Shown: one piece after another, positions 48,664 through 57,836 of the stretch
How the letters are laid out: the number at the start of each line of letters is the position of its first letter
Position numbering within the stretch: position 1 is the stretch's first letter
From: a bacterium
GTDB taxonomy: Bacteria > Armatimonadota > Zipacnadia > Zipacnadales > Zipacnadaceae
NCBI GenBank assembly: GCA_030602615.1
Contig: JAUVZM010000006.1
Span: forward strand, 1 to 64,000
Length of the DNA stretch: 64,000 nt
Reading direction: 5' to 3'
Notes under the pieces: generated by a model
Seen by the model: only the letters and a program-made list of their open reading frames with translations
What the model was told of the DNA's origin: nothing
The model's database searches: none
Made by a program: the position numbers and the translations under genes

Positions 48664-49859
48664 TGACAACAGGGACATCTAAGGCAGTAGTATTTGGTGC
48701 CGGAAATATTGGAAGGGGCTACATGGCTCCTCTGCTGCAACAGTCCGGCTACGACTTAGTATTTGTAGATGCAGATGCGGAGTTAGTCTCGTTGCTGAAC
48801 CAGGCAAAAGAATACACAATAAGGCTGATTGGCGATGAAACGCGGGATTTGACCGTAAGTCACGTAGGTGCTCTGCAAAGCGCACAAGAAGCGGAGATAG
48901 CTCGAGAAATAGCTAGCGCACAACTGGTCATAACTACAGTAGGACCCGGTAATATACCGTTTGTGGCACCTCTCATTGCTGAAGGCGTTACACAGCGGAT
49001 TGCAAGAAGTATCAAAGAGCCTCTTAATGTTATCGCCTGCGAGAATATGCCCGAAAGCTCGACATCTCTCAAGAAACTCGTCATAGAGGATATGAGCGCT
49101 GCAGAAGTCCAGTATGTAGAAGAACACGTTGGTTTCCCCGACGCTACGCTTTCGCGAATAGTGGCCGGCATAGATGAAGAATTGAAAAAACGAGATCCCC
49201 TGCTAATCATTACAGAAGACTTGGGTGAGTGGACAGTAGATAAATATGGTTTTCGTGGTGAGATACCCAATATCAACGGCTTAGAGGTGGTAGAAAATGA
49301 ACAAGCACGCTTCGAACGAAAGTTCTATCTTCATAATACTGGCCACGCTATGTGCGGCTACCTGGGCTATTTCAAAGGCTATCAATATATGCATGAAGCA
49401 ATCAACGATGAGTGGATTGGGCATATTATTTCGGGAGCGTTGAAGGAATCGGGTGTGGCTGTGCGCAAGAGGTATGGCTTTTCTGAACACAACATCCAAA
49501 GATACTGTGCTCTACTCATCAAAAGGACGAGAAATGAAGCTCTCCAAGACACCGTCTCCAGGGTAGCGAGGAACCCGATCAGCAAACTTGGACCTACTGA
49601 CCGATTCATCAAGCCAGCCAATTTGGCTCTGTCTTATGGAATCTGTCCATCCCACATATCCACTGGAATTGCCGCTGTGTTTTTCTATGATGATCCCCGG
49701 GACCAGCAGGCAAAGGAATTAGCACGAATGCTCGAAGAGAATGGCATAACCGGAGTTTTGGAGGAGATATGCAAAGTGGACCGCGAGAGCAGACTTGCAC
49801 ACATGGTTGAAAAGGAATATGAGGGCTTGAAAGCATACAAGAGTAGCTTACAAGAGTAA
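48663..49859 (+). CDS. mannitol-1-phosphate/mannitol dehydrogenase family protein
   Basis: KAVVFGAGNIGRGYMAPLLQQSGYDLVFVD; overlaps upstream stop (TAATG). Confidence 0.87.
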   Translation: MTTGTSKAVVFGAGNIGRGYMAPLLQQSGYDLVFVDADAELVSLLNQAKEYTIRLIGDETRDLTVSHVGALQSAQEAEIAREIASAQLVITTVGPGNIPFVAPLIAEGVTQRIARSIKEPLNVIACENMPESSTSLKKLVIEDMSAAEVQYVEEHVGFPDATLSRIVAGIDEELKKRDPLLIITEDLGEWTVDKYGFRGEIPNINGLEVVENEQARFERKFYLHNTGHAMCGYLGYFKGYQYMHEAINDEWIGHIISGALKESGVAVRKRYGFSEHNIQRYCALLIKRTRNEALQDTVSRVARNPISKLGPTDRFIKPANLALSYGICPSHISTGIAAVFFYDDPRDQQAKELARMLEENGITGVLEEICKVDRESRLAHMVEKEYEGLKAYKSSLQE

Positions 49860-49942
49860 ATCCCAAGAGAGGTGCAAGTCGGCAGTGGGCGCCGCCACGG
49901 CATCATTTCATCCTGGGCACGATCGTAAAAGTAGTTCTTTCT

Positions 49943-50149
49943 AACAGGAGAAATTCGGTCTGTCATCGTTTTGTAGCCAATCGAGTCAGATTAGCCCGGT
50001 TTGTCTTGGCGTACAATCCAGGCAACTTCCTGCGGGGTTTAACGCTGCCGGGCAGTGTTCAACACTGGTCTCTGCACAGCATCCAGGTTAAGTTGATCAA
50101 TATCGGGGCGAAAGTCATTCACTATGCCGGCCAAAAAATCTTCCAGTGA
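49943..50149 (+). pseudogene. IS1380-like transposase C-terminal relic
   Basis: NRRNSVCHRFVANRVRLARFVLAYNPGNFLRGLTLPGSVQHWSLHSIQVKLINIGAKVIHYAGQKIFQ*. Confidence 0.82.
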
Positions 50150-50155
50150 CGTTTG

Positions 50156-50245
50156 CGCTTACGTTGCCAGCATGAGAAGGAATTGACGACAGATTCGAAG
50201 AATCTATCAGTGGACTACAGACAAATGGGAAATCCCGGTCTATGC
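50156..50245 (+). repeat. direct repeat copy 2 (about 90 bp)
   Basis: cttacgttgccagcatgagaaggaattgacgacagattcgaagaatctatcagtggactacagacaaatgggaaatcccgg. Confidence 0.8.
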
Positions 50246-50555
50246 TGAACGGCCCAACCTTGACTTCCAGCGGCTGAGGCAGATCAGCAAGTTGGTGGAT
50301 ATACCCCTGGTACTGCACGGCGGGTCGGGCACCCCCGAGCAGGCTATCCAGCGGGCTATCGGCCTAGGCATTGCCAAGTTCAATGTGGACAGCGCTCTGG
50401 GACATGCCTTCCGGTCAGACTTGGCCGCGCGATTTGCTGACCCTGATGATACTCTATGGATGCCCCTGCAGATGGTCAAAGCTCTGGAGGCAGTCGCCGC
50501 AGTGGTCAGACGCTGGCTGGAGTTGACAGGTGCGGCCGGGCAGGCAAAGTCGTGA
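50225..50555 (+). pseudogene. C-terminal relic of class II fructose/tagatose-bisphosphate aldolase family
   Basis: EIPVYAERPNLDFQRLRQISKLVDIPLVLHGGSGTPEQAIQRAIGLGIAKFNVDSAL; N-terminal two-thirds missing. Confidence 0.82.
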
Positions 50556-50630
50556 AGGATTCCAGCGGCCGCCCGGCGAATATGATGTATGGAGGACAAC
50601 CTAGCGCCGAGATGATGGGAGGAAACTACG

Positions 50631-51653
50631 ATGATTCGGATGGGACTAGTCGGAATGGGCTTTATAGGTCAGCAGCATTTTGCTATCCACCAGGCTCTGG
50701 AAAATGTTGAACTGGTGGCGGTCTGCGATGAGAATCCCGACAAAGTTGCTGAAGTAGCTCCCGCCGTGGGTGGCAATATCGGAGACGCCACCGAGTTGGA
50801 TCTGTCTGCCCAGGCCCGATATGTCTGCGTAGATGATATGCTGGACAACGAGCAGCTCGACTGCGTGGACGTGTGCGTGCCGACCTACCGACACGCCGAT
50901 GTATCGGTAGCCGCCCTGGAGGCGGGCTGCCACTGTATTGTAGAAAAGCCGATGGGCCGCAGTGTGGAAGACTGCGACCGGATGATTTCAGCCGCCGAGG
51001 CGACTGGAGGTATGCTGTTCGTCGGCCAGTGTCTTCGCTTTTGGCCCGAATACGAGGTGCTTGCTGAGATGGTGAGCAACGGCGATCTAGGCCGGGTAGC
51101 CTCGGCCAAGTTCACTCGCCTATCGCCTACTCCGATGTGGTCCGAGGGCGGCTGGGTCCTGGACACTGAACTGAGCGGTGGAGCGCTGATGGACCTGCAT
51201 ATCCACGATGCCGACTTTATCCTAGCACTGTTCGGCCGTCCGCATGCGGTGATGGCCCAGGCCAATAATGTAGTAACCAGCGGCGAAAAGGCCGACCACG
51301 TCTTCACCACCTATTTATACGACGACCTCGTCTGCACTGCGGAAGGCGGCTGGGCGATGCCCCAGTCAGTACCCTTTGAGATGGGTTTTCAGGTGCTGGG
51401 CGATAAGGGCCTATTGGAACTGTCGCTGGCCAAGGACCCGCCCCTGACATTCTACCCCGCCGAGGGCGAGCCCTATTCGCCGGATTATGCCGAGCAGACC
51501 GGCTACGAGCGGGAGATAGCCTACTTTGTCGACTGCATCGAGAACGACCGGCCGCCACAGCGCGTTACCCCGCAGTCAGCTCGAGAAGCCGTCAAGCTGG
51601 TACTGGCCGAACACAAGTCGGCTCAAAGCGGCGAAGTTGTCGCCGTTGACTGA
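50631..51653 (+). CDS. Gfo/Idh/MocA family oxidoreductase
   Basis: RMGLVGMGFIGQQH Rossmann motif, CIVEKPMGRSVEDCDRMI. Confidence 0.93.
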   Translation: MIRMGLVGMGFIGQQHFAIHQALENVELVAVCDENPDKVAEVAPAVGGNIGDATELDLSAQARYVCVDDMLDNEQLDCVDVCVPTYRHADVSVAALEAGCHCIVEKPMGRSVEDCDRMISAAEATGGMLFVGQCLRFWPEYEVLAEMVSNGDLGRVASAKFTRLSPTPMWSEGGWVLDTELSGGALMDLHIHDADFILALFGRPHAVMAQANNVVTSGEKADHVFTTYLYDDLVCTAEGGWAMPQSVPFEMGFQVLGDKGLLELSLAKDPPLTFYPAEGEPYSPDYAEQTGYEREIAYFVDCIENDRPPQRVTPQSAREAVKLVLAEHKSAQSGEVVAVD

Positions 51654-51721
51654 GTTATGCGGGCGAGAGGCGCGAGGGGCCGCTGGCAGATTGCCAAAAA
51701 TTGATCTAAGGAGGGATCTGT

Positions 51722-52594
51722 ATGCGCAAGAGCATCAGCGAATGGTCATTTCCTGCCGATATGCCGCTACGGGACAGGATGTCACTGGCCAAGGAGGCCG
51801 GATTCGAGGGCTTTGAGATAGGCCTCAACGAGGACGACGAGCAAGGCTCGCAAAGTGACCTGGGACTACTGTGTATGCAGTCGTTGCAGGAAGATGCTCC
51901 CCGCGTGGTGGGGACGGCCCGCCGGGTGGGCATCGAAATCTCGGGAGTTGCCTGCGGCCTGTACTGGAAATACTCACTGACCGCCGACGATCCCGAAGAA
52001 CGCAACCAGGCCACGCAGGTCACCGAGGCGCTACTGCGCGGAGCACACATGGTCGGAGTGGATGGAGTTTTGGCCATCCCCGGCTGTGTCCATGCCAGCT
52101 TCATACCCAACTCCCCCATTGTTCCATACCAGATTGCCTACGGGCGAGCGGTGGCCGCGATGAAGCAACTGGCTCCCTTTGCCGAGGAGCTGGAAGTGTC
52201 AATGGGCCTGGAGTATGTCTGGAATATGTTCCTGCTCAGCCCCCTGGAGATGCTCCGCTTCATCGAGGAGGTCGGCAGCGAGCGAGTCGGCTTCTATATG
52301 GACGTCGGCAACATGATGTCCACGGGCTTTCCCGAGCAGTGGATCCGCATCCTCGGCGACCACATCGTCCGCGTCCATTTCAAGGACTTCAAGCGCAGCG
52401 TCGGCACCATAAACGGCTTCTGCGACCTACTGGAAGGCGATGTCAACTGGCCGGAGGTAATGGCGGCATTCAACGAGGTCGGCTACGACGGCTGGTGCAC
52501 TGCCGAGATGATGCCGCCCTATGAGCATGCGCCCGACGAGCTGATCTACGCCACCTCCCGGGCAATGGACCGCATCTTTGCGATGGCTCCCTGA
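51722..52594 (+). CDS. sugar phosphate isomerase/epimerase (xylose-isomerase-like TIM barrel)
   Basis: AKEAGFEGFEIGL, VGFYMDVGNMMSTGFPEQWIRILGDHIVRVHFKDFKR, GDVNWPEVMAAFNEVGYDGWCTAEMM. Confidence 0.92.
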   Translation: MRKSISEWSFPADMPLRDRMSLAKEAGFEGFEIGLNEDDEQGSQSDLGLLCMQSLQEDAPRVVGTARRVGIEISGVACGLYWKYSLTADDPEERNQATQVTEALLRGAHMVGVDGVLAIPGCVHASFIPNSPIVPYQIAYGRAVAAMKQLAPFAEELEVSMGLEYVWNMFLLSPLEMLRFIEEVGSERVGFYMDVGNMMSTGFPEQWIRILGDHIVRVHFKDFKRSVGTINGFCDLLEGDVNWPEVMAAFNEVGYDGWCTAEMMPPYEHAPDELIYATSRAMDRIFAMAP

Positions 52595-52890
52595 AATTGC
52601 CGGGTGCTGCGGCCATAAGGCAGTCACTACCTCAGCCGTGTGCCGACCGCAAGTGGTTGGCGACAACTGCGGCAAGCGCACCTGGGCGAGGCGGAAGGTG
52701 ATAGCTGCCAATCCACTGGGGATGTGTTATGGCCAGAGTGTGCATAAACAAATTCATCGCTGACGCGGGAATATGCTCGCGGCGCAGAGCCGACGAGCAT
52801 ATTCGCTGTCGGGATGTGCTGGTCAACGGCGAGCCGGCGCAGCTGGGGATGAAGGTTGATCCGGCAACCGACCAGGCGAGTAGTCTCTGA
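52486..52890 (+). repeat. duplicated junction copy 1: epimerase 3' end plus truncated S4-domain ORF (52729-52890)
   Basis: Matches 54955-55223 in both parts; S4 fragment MARVCINKFIADAGICSRRRADEHIRCRDVLVNGEPAQLGMKVDPATDQASSL*. Confidence 0.88.
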
Positions 52891-52930
52891 AAGCATTTCT
52901 TCTACAGCAATTTTGTGTGGTAAATCTGAG

Positions 52931-54880
52931 ATGAACGGTGAACCCCTCTCCACCAGAACAGCGATCGTCGCCTTGGTTCTCGTTATCTCTGTGGCGGCAG
53001 GCGGAGCCGTCTCCGCGTTGGTTCGCTATGACCTGATAGGGTATGGCCACCTACCCCGCGCGGCGCTCATAGGCCTGCTACTCCTGCTCGTGGTCAACGC
53101 CTTCACGCGATTGTGCCGGCGACGGCTGGCTTTTTCCCCGGGGCAGATTCTTTATGTGTACCTGGCTGTGCTGGTCATGGCGGGTTTCCCCGGACAGCAA
53201 CTCGTGACCTATCTGTACACCTCGCTGGTTGGTCCGGCGTATTACGTTGGTCCAGAGAACCGCTGGCGAGAGATGTTCTTTGAATACATCCCGGCCTGGA
53301 CGGTGCCTTCGCTCTCGGCGGAGGCGCCGGCGGTCAAATGGGCCTTTCTGGGAATGCCCTCGGCCGCAAGCTTTCCGTGGCAGGCTTGGGTGGTGCCCCT
53401 GGCCGTATGGAGCACGTTTTTCGTGCTGCTCATGCTCAATTACGTCTTTCTGGCGAGTCTGTTTCAGCGGCAGTGGATAGAGCGACAGCGCATGCTCTTT
53501 CCGCTGGCGACGATCCCGGTGGAGTTGGTGAAATATCAGGGCCAAGAAATCGTGCCCAGGGTATTCAAGAGTGGACTGTTCTGGGCAGCCTTTCTGATTC
53601 CTTTTTGTGTCTACTCCTGGAACGCTTTGCACTACCACTACCCCACCATGACGCTAATAGACCTCCGCCCACAACTGCCCCAAGTCTTCGGGGGCCGGCC
53701 GTGGAATGAGCTCAACGGGCTACGCTTCAATATCTATTTCGACGCAATTGGGATCACCTATCTGCTACCCGGGGAGATAGGGTTCAGCTTATGGTTCTTC
53801 TGGGTGCTCAAGAACATGCTGCGCGTGGCGCGCAACGCCACCGGATACACGCAGCACGTACCATTCTTCGGGGATGTGGGCGTCGGTTCCTACCTGTTGC
53901 TTGGGCTATCGACTGTTTGGCTAGCGCGCAGGAGCTTGCGAGATACCTATCTGCGCACGGTGGGCCGATGTGCGCAGAAACAGGGAAAGAGTGAAGATGC
54001 TGAGGGACAGGACTTGGTGAGGCCAGCAGTGGCCTTCTGGGGCTTTGGGGCCACTTTCGTCGGGCTGTTGATCTTCTGCGGGTTGCTTGGCGTAGACTGG
54101 AAACTCGCGCTGTTCATGCTCAGCATCTTTCTGCTGAGCTCCCTAGTAGTCTCGCGGCTGGTTTCGGAAGCAGGGATATTCGTGGTCTGGTCACCACTGT
54201 GGTCAGCGTGGGTAGGGCAAGACTTCGTGACAAAGATGTTTGGCGCGGGCGCGCTGGGCGCGCGCAACATCACGGCGTTATCCCTGGTTAATATCCAGAT
54301 CGGTGATACAGCTTCCCTGGCCCTGGCCAGCATCTTTCAAGGCTACAAGGTGGTCAGTTCTGGCGCACTCCAGCGACGTCACGCGCTGGTGCTGGTATGT
54401 GTGGCCCTAGCAGTGGGCATTGTGGCTTCGCATCCAGCCTCGCTCTACGCTATCTACTCCCGGGGGATCCCGGCACTGGGCTGGTGGCTGCGCGACTCGG
54501 GCACGATCCTCCCCAACAGCATTGCACGAAACCTCGAGAATCCCGCTAGCATGTTCACCGCCGGCAACTACGGGAACATGGCCCTGGGCGCAGGCATAAT
54601 CATGCTCTTGAACCTGCTGCACACGCGCTTCCTGTGGTGGCCGTTGCACCCGCTGGCTTGGGCGGCGACCTTTTCCAGCGTCGTCAGCGAGCGATTTGGC
54701 TTCGCCTTCCTGAGCGGTTGGTTGCTGGGCCGGATGGCCACCAAGGTTGGCGGCTATGTCACTTACCGGCGCTTTCGGCCGTTCGTTATCGGGTTGATCG
54801 TCGGCCACGGGACGACGTTGCTCATCTGGACTGTCATCCACTACTTCTACCCTATCTCCGCGGCTCTGGTCATGGAATAG
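52931..54880 (+). CDS. large polytopic membrane protein (DUF6785/OPT-like)
   Basis: About 14 hydrophobic segments; paralog of 55842-57836 by shared FPWQAWVVPLAVW/VPWHPWLVPIAVW, QRMLFPLATIPVEL/ERLVFPLVRLPLEI. Confidence 0.75.
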   Translation: MNGEPLSTRTAIVALVLVISVAAGGAVSALVRYDLIGYGHLPRAALIGLLLLLVVNAFTRLCRRRLAFSPGQILYVYLAVLVMAGFPGQQLVTYLYTSLVGPAYYVGPENRWREMFFEYIPAWTVPSLSAEAPAVKWAFLGMPSAASFPWQAWVVPLAVWSTFFVLLMLNYVFLASLFQRQWIERQRMLFPLATIPVELVKYQGQEIVPRVFKSGLFWAAFLIPFCVYSWNALHYHYPTMTLIDLRPQLPQVFGGRPWNELNGLRFNIYFDAIGITYLLPGEIGFSLWFFWVLKNMLRVARNATGYTQHVPFFGDVGVGSYLLLGLSTVWLARRSLRDTYLRTVGRCAQKQGKSEDAEGQDLVRPAVAFWGFGATFVGLLIFCGLLGVDWKLALFMLSIFLLSSLVVSRLVSEAGIFVVWSPLWSAWVGQDFVTKMFGAGALGARNITALSLVNIQIGDTASLALASIFQGYKVVSSGALQRRHALVLVCVALAVGIVASHPASLYAIYSRGIPALGWWLRDSGTILPNSIARNLENPASMFTAGNYGNMALGAGIIMLLNLLHTRFLWWPLHPLAWAATFSSVVSERFGFAFLSGWLLGRMATKVGGYVTYRRFRPFVIGLIVGHGTTLLIWTVIHYFYPISAALVME

Positions 54881-54954
54881 GAGGGAACCAAAGCGTATCC
54901 CAGCGCGGCCATAATTGACACCCAGAGCGTAAAAACCACGGAAAAAGGGAGCCA

Positions 54955-55223
54955 CCCGGCTACGATGGCTGGTGCGTTGCCGAGATGATGCCCCCTTACC
55001 AACATACGTCCGACGAGCTGATCTTTGCGATGGTTCCATAGGTCGGCTATCTACCGGTCCATCGGGAATGCCCTATGGTCAGAGTGCGCATAAACAAATT
55101 CATCGCTGACGCGGGAATATGCTCGCGACGCCAGGCCGACGAGCATATTCGCTGTGGGGACGTGCTGGTCAACGGCGAGCCGGCGCAGCCGGGGATGAAG
55201 GTTGATCCGGCAACCGACCAGGT
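54955..55223 (+). repeat. duplicated junction copy 2: epimerase 3'-end relic plus 5' end of the pseudouridine synthase gene
   Basis: GGCTACGATGGCTGGTGCG..GCCGAGATGATGCCCCC and CATAAACAAATTCATCGCTGACGCGGGAATATGCTCGCG. Confidence 0.88.
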
Positions 55224-55800
55224 TACTGTCTGCGGTAAGCCAGTCTCATCAGAACCCGAACAACTCGTTTATTACGCACTGTATAAGCCGACAGGGGTAA
55301 TATCCACTGCCTCAGACCCGCACGGTCGACCAGCAGTCACCGACTTGGTGCCCGACAGCCCCCGGGTCTATCCGGTAGGCCGGTTGGACTTAAATTCAGA
55401 GGGTTTAATACTGCTGACTAACGACGGGCAACTGGCCCACGAGTTGATGCACCCCAGCTTCGAACACGAAAAGGAGTACGAAGTGCTGGTGCACTGCCCG
55501 CCTGCGGGCCTGGATCGAGATGGAATAGTTGACACTTTCACCGCGGGCATCGCGGCCGACGGAGAGCTGCTGCGGGCCGATCGGGTCTCAGTAGGTAATG
55601 TTAGTCAGCCGGGCGAGAATACTGCGCTGCTGCACATTATCCTCCATACCGGATACAACCGCCAGATTCACCGTATGTGCGAGGCTGTGGGGCTATCAGT
55701 AATCAAGCTGCGCCGGGTGCGGATAGGGAAACTGCGTCTTCACAGTCTAGCCTTAGGATCGGGTGAGTACCAAGAGATAGACAGATCCGAGGTGCTGTAA
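55075..55800 (+). CDS. RsuA/RluB-family rRNA pseudouridine synthase
   Basis: S4 domain RINKFIADAGICSRRQADEHI; YPVGRLDLNSEGLILLTNDG; GYNRQIHRMCEAVG. Confidence 0.94.
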   Translation: MVRVRINKFIADAGICSRRQADEHIRCGDVLVNGEPAQPGMKVDPATDQVTVCGKPVSSEPEQLVYYALYKPTGVISTASDPHGRPAVTDLVPDSPRVYPVGRLDLNSEGLILLTNDGQLAHELMHPSFEHEKEYEVLVHCPPAGLDRDGIVDTFTAGIAADGELLRADRVSVGNVSQPGENTALLHIILHTGYNRQIHRMCEAVGLSVIKLRRVRIGKLRLHSLALGSGEYQEIDRSEVL

Positions 55801-55841
55801 CAGCCGACGAATTGGCACAGCTAGCACCCGCGGGAGCAACC

Positions 55842-57836
55842 TCACCCAAACCACACGCCCCAGCGCAGGAAAGGTCCGCCCAGGGTAGCGGCCAGCAGCC
55901 CCCAGATCAGCCCAGCGGTCACAAAGTGGCCCAGTGCAAAGCCCAGAAAGCCAGGCAAGGCCCTCAGGTAGAGCTTGCTGCCACCGTAGCGCAGTATCAG
56001 AGTCTTCAAAAGCCACACCGCCAGGAACGGCGCCCAGACCAGTGAGCCGTAACTACACGCCACCAGATAGCCGATAGGGTGCAGGGGGAAGCTGAACCAG
56101 CCGGCGTGCGCAGCCGTCAAGGCCAACACGAACAAACCTCCGAAGGAAGTGGCTACCATCTTGGACAGGCGGCCTGGCTCCGGGGTGGCGCCGGCCTGCA
56201 GGACTCTGGTAAACTCTCGCTGAGCGTCCTGCCAGCCCCAAATCCCCCCACGCAGGCCAGCGGCTCCTCTGACATAGTAGGGTCGCAGATGAAAGATTAA
56301 ACCGGCTGCCGCGCCAAAGCCTATCCCCAACAGCAAAGACCAGGCCATATCCCCCCAGCGCGCGCCCGTCCGCTCCCCCAGGTTTATGCCTTCAATTTCG
56401 TAGCCAGAGACAGTCGGGAAGTAGCCGCGGGCCAGAACCTGCAGCAGAGCAAAGATCGTGGGAGAGGCCAGCGAAGCGCCGGAACTGGTCAGCCTCTCGG
56501 CCCCCAGGAAGTTCCAGATAGCCTGGTACTGCTGTCCGTAGGGATAGGCCCACACCAAAGGAACACCAGCTTCGGCGCGGATACGGGCATAAGTAAGCGC
56601 AACCAGCAGCAAAAGACCCAGGTACAACGCCGCCAGCCAGGGCTCCATTCCCGCTGTGATCATAAATAGCAGCATGCCACCAATTCCCACCACCAGGCCC
56701 GCCAGCAGCCACCGCTGGCCCTCCCCTGCGGAGTCGGCAGCGTCATCCCGACTCCACCAACCTCGCCATGCCTGGCGGAAGGCATCCCGCCCCTTCCACA
56801 GCAGTATCAACCCGACAACCACATAGGCCCCCAGGCCCTGTTCCTGGGCAAAAGGCATGCCGCTGACCCGATAACCGCCAGCGGCCACCCCCAGAGCCTG
56901 CAGCTTGTGGAACATATGAAAGAGCCACACAGAAAGAGCAAGCTCGGTGGTAACCAGATAGCCCAGTCCAATCAGGCCCGGGCGCACAAACGCAGTCATA
57001 GGAAAGACCGCGGCCCACGGATACTTCTTCACCTGCTGGCCTATAGAGAGACGAATTCCGCCACCTGTACCGATACCCAATACCACCGTTCGGAAAATAT
57101 CTATGGCATTGATAAGCACAGCCGCCCCTACCCCAACCCAAGTGGCGGGATTGCGGAAGAACGATCTGCCGGCCGAGCCCTCCAGGATCTCCAAAGGCAG
57201 CCTTACCAGGGGAAATACCAGCCGCTCGTGGTGAATCCAATCTCGGGACAGCAACGAGACCAGGCACAGCAGCGTCCCGCCCATAAGCACGAAGAATCCT
57301 GTCCAGACAGCTATCGGCACCAACCAGGGGTGCCACGGAACACTGCCGAAAGGCGAGGCCTCCCATAACCACTGGTGGATGACCGGGTCGGTCGGCGACA
57401 GCCATCCGGGAATGTGAGCAGATAGCTGGGCCAGAGGGCGGGCGGGGGTGGAGTAATAGTAGGGGACAGTGAGGCCGGAAAGCAGGAAGCGGATGATTCC
57501 GCAGCCGAACATAGTAGTGGCTACCGTCACCAACAGATAGACGACTACTAACTCGGCGGTGGACAATTCCCGAATGAAGGGCAACCGCCGCAGCAGAGGA
57601 TTGAGAGCCAGCAGCAGAAGCAGCGCCCCCAGACCGGGGATCGCGGGCACCGCCTCGGTGACCTGACAGGCCAGGACGACAACTTCAGCCTGGACGATCC
57701 AGTAGCCGAGAATCCAGGTCAGCCCGAAGCCGACCACCACCATAGCAAGCAGACGAACTCGCCCTGCAGCTTTGGGGGAAGTCGGCTGGGCTGACGAGGG
57801 CCCCACCTGGGCTCCTGTAGGCTTGTCACTGAGCAT
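55842..57836 (-). CDS. large polytopic membrane protein (DUF6785/OPT-like), paralog of 52931-54880
   Basis: Same architecture and shared motifs; many TM helices. Confidence 0.75.
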   Translation of the reverse strand: MLSDKPTGAQVGPSSAQPTSPKAAGRVRLLAMVVVGFGLTWILGYWIVQAEVVVLACQVTEAVPAIPGLGALLLLLALNPLLRRLPFIRELSTAELVVVYLLVTVATTMFGCGIIRFLLSGLTVPYYYSTPARPLAQLSAHIPGWLSPTDPVIHQWLWEASPFGSVPWHPWLVPIAVWTGFFVLMGGTLLCLVSLLSRDWIHHERLVFPLVRLPLEILEGSAGRSFFRNPATWVGVGAAVLINAIDIFRTVVLGIGTGGGIRLSIGQQVKKYPWAAVFPMTAFVRPGLIGLGYLVTTELALSVWLFHMFHKLQALGVAAGGYRVSGMPFAQEQGLGAYVVVGLILLWKGRDAFRQAWRGWWSRDDAADSAGEGQRWLLAGLVVGIGGMLLFMITAGMEPWLAALYLGLLLLVALTYARIRAEAGVPLVWAYPYGQQYQAIWNFLGAERLTSSGASLASPTIFALLQVLARGYFPTVSGYEIEGINLGERTGARWGDMAWSLLLGIGFGAAAGLIFHLRPYYVRGAAGLRGGIWGWQDAQREFTRVLQAGATPEPGRLSKMVATSFGGLFVLALTAAHAGWFSFPLHPIGYLVACSYGSLVWAPFLAVWLLKTLILRYGGSKLYLRALPGFLGFALGHFVTAGLIWGLLAATLGGPFLRWGVWFG

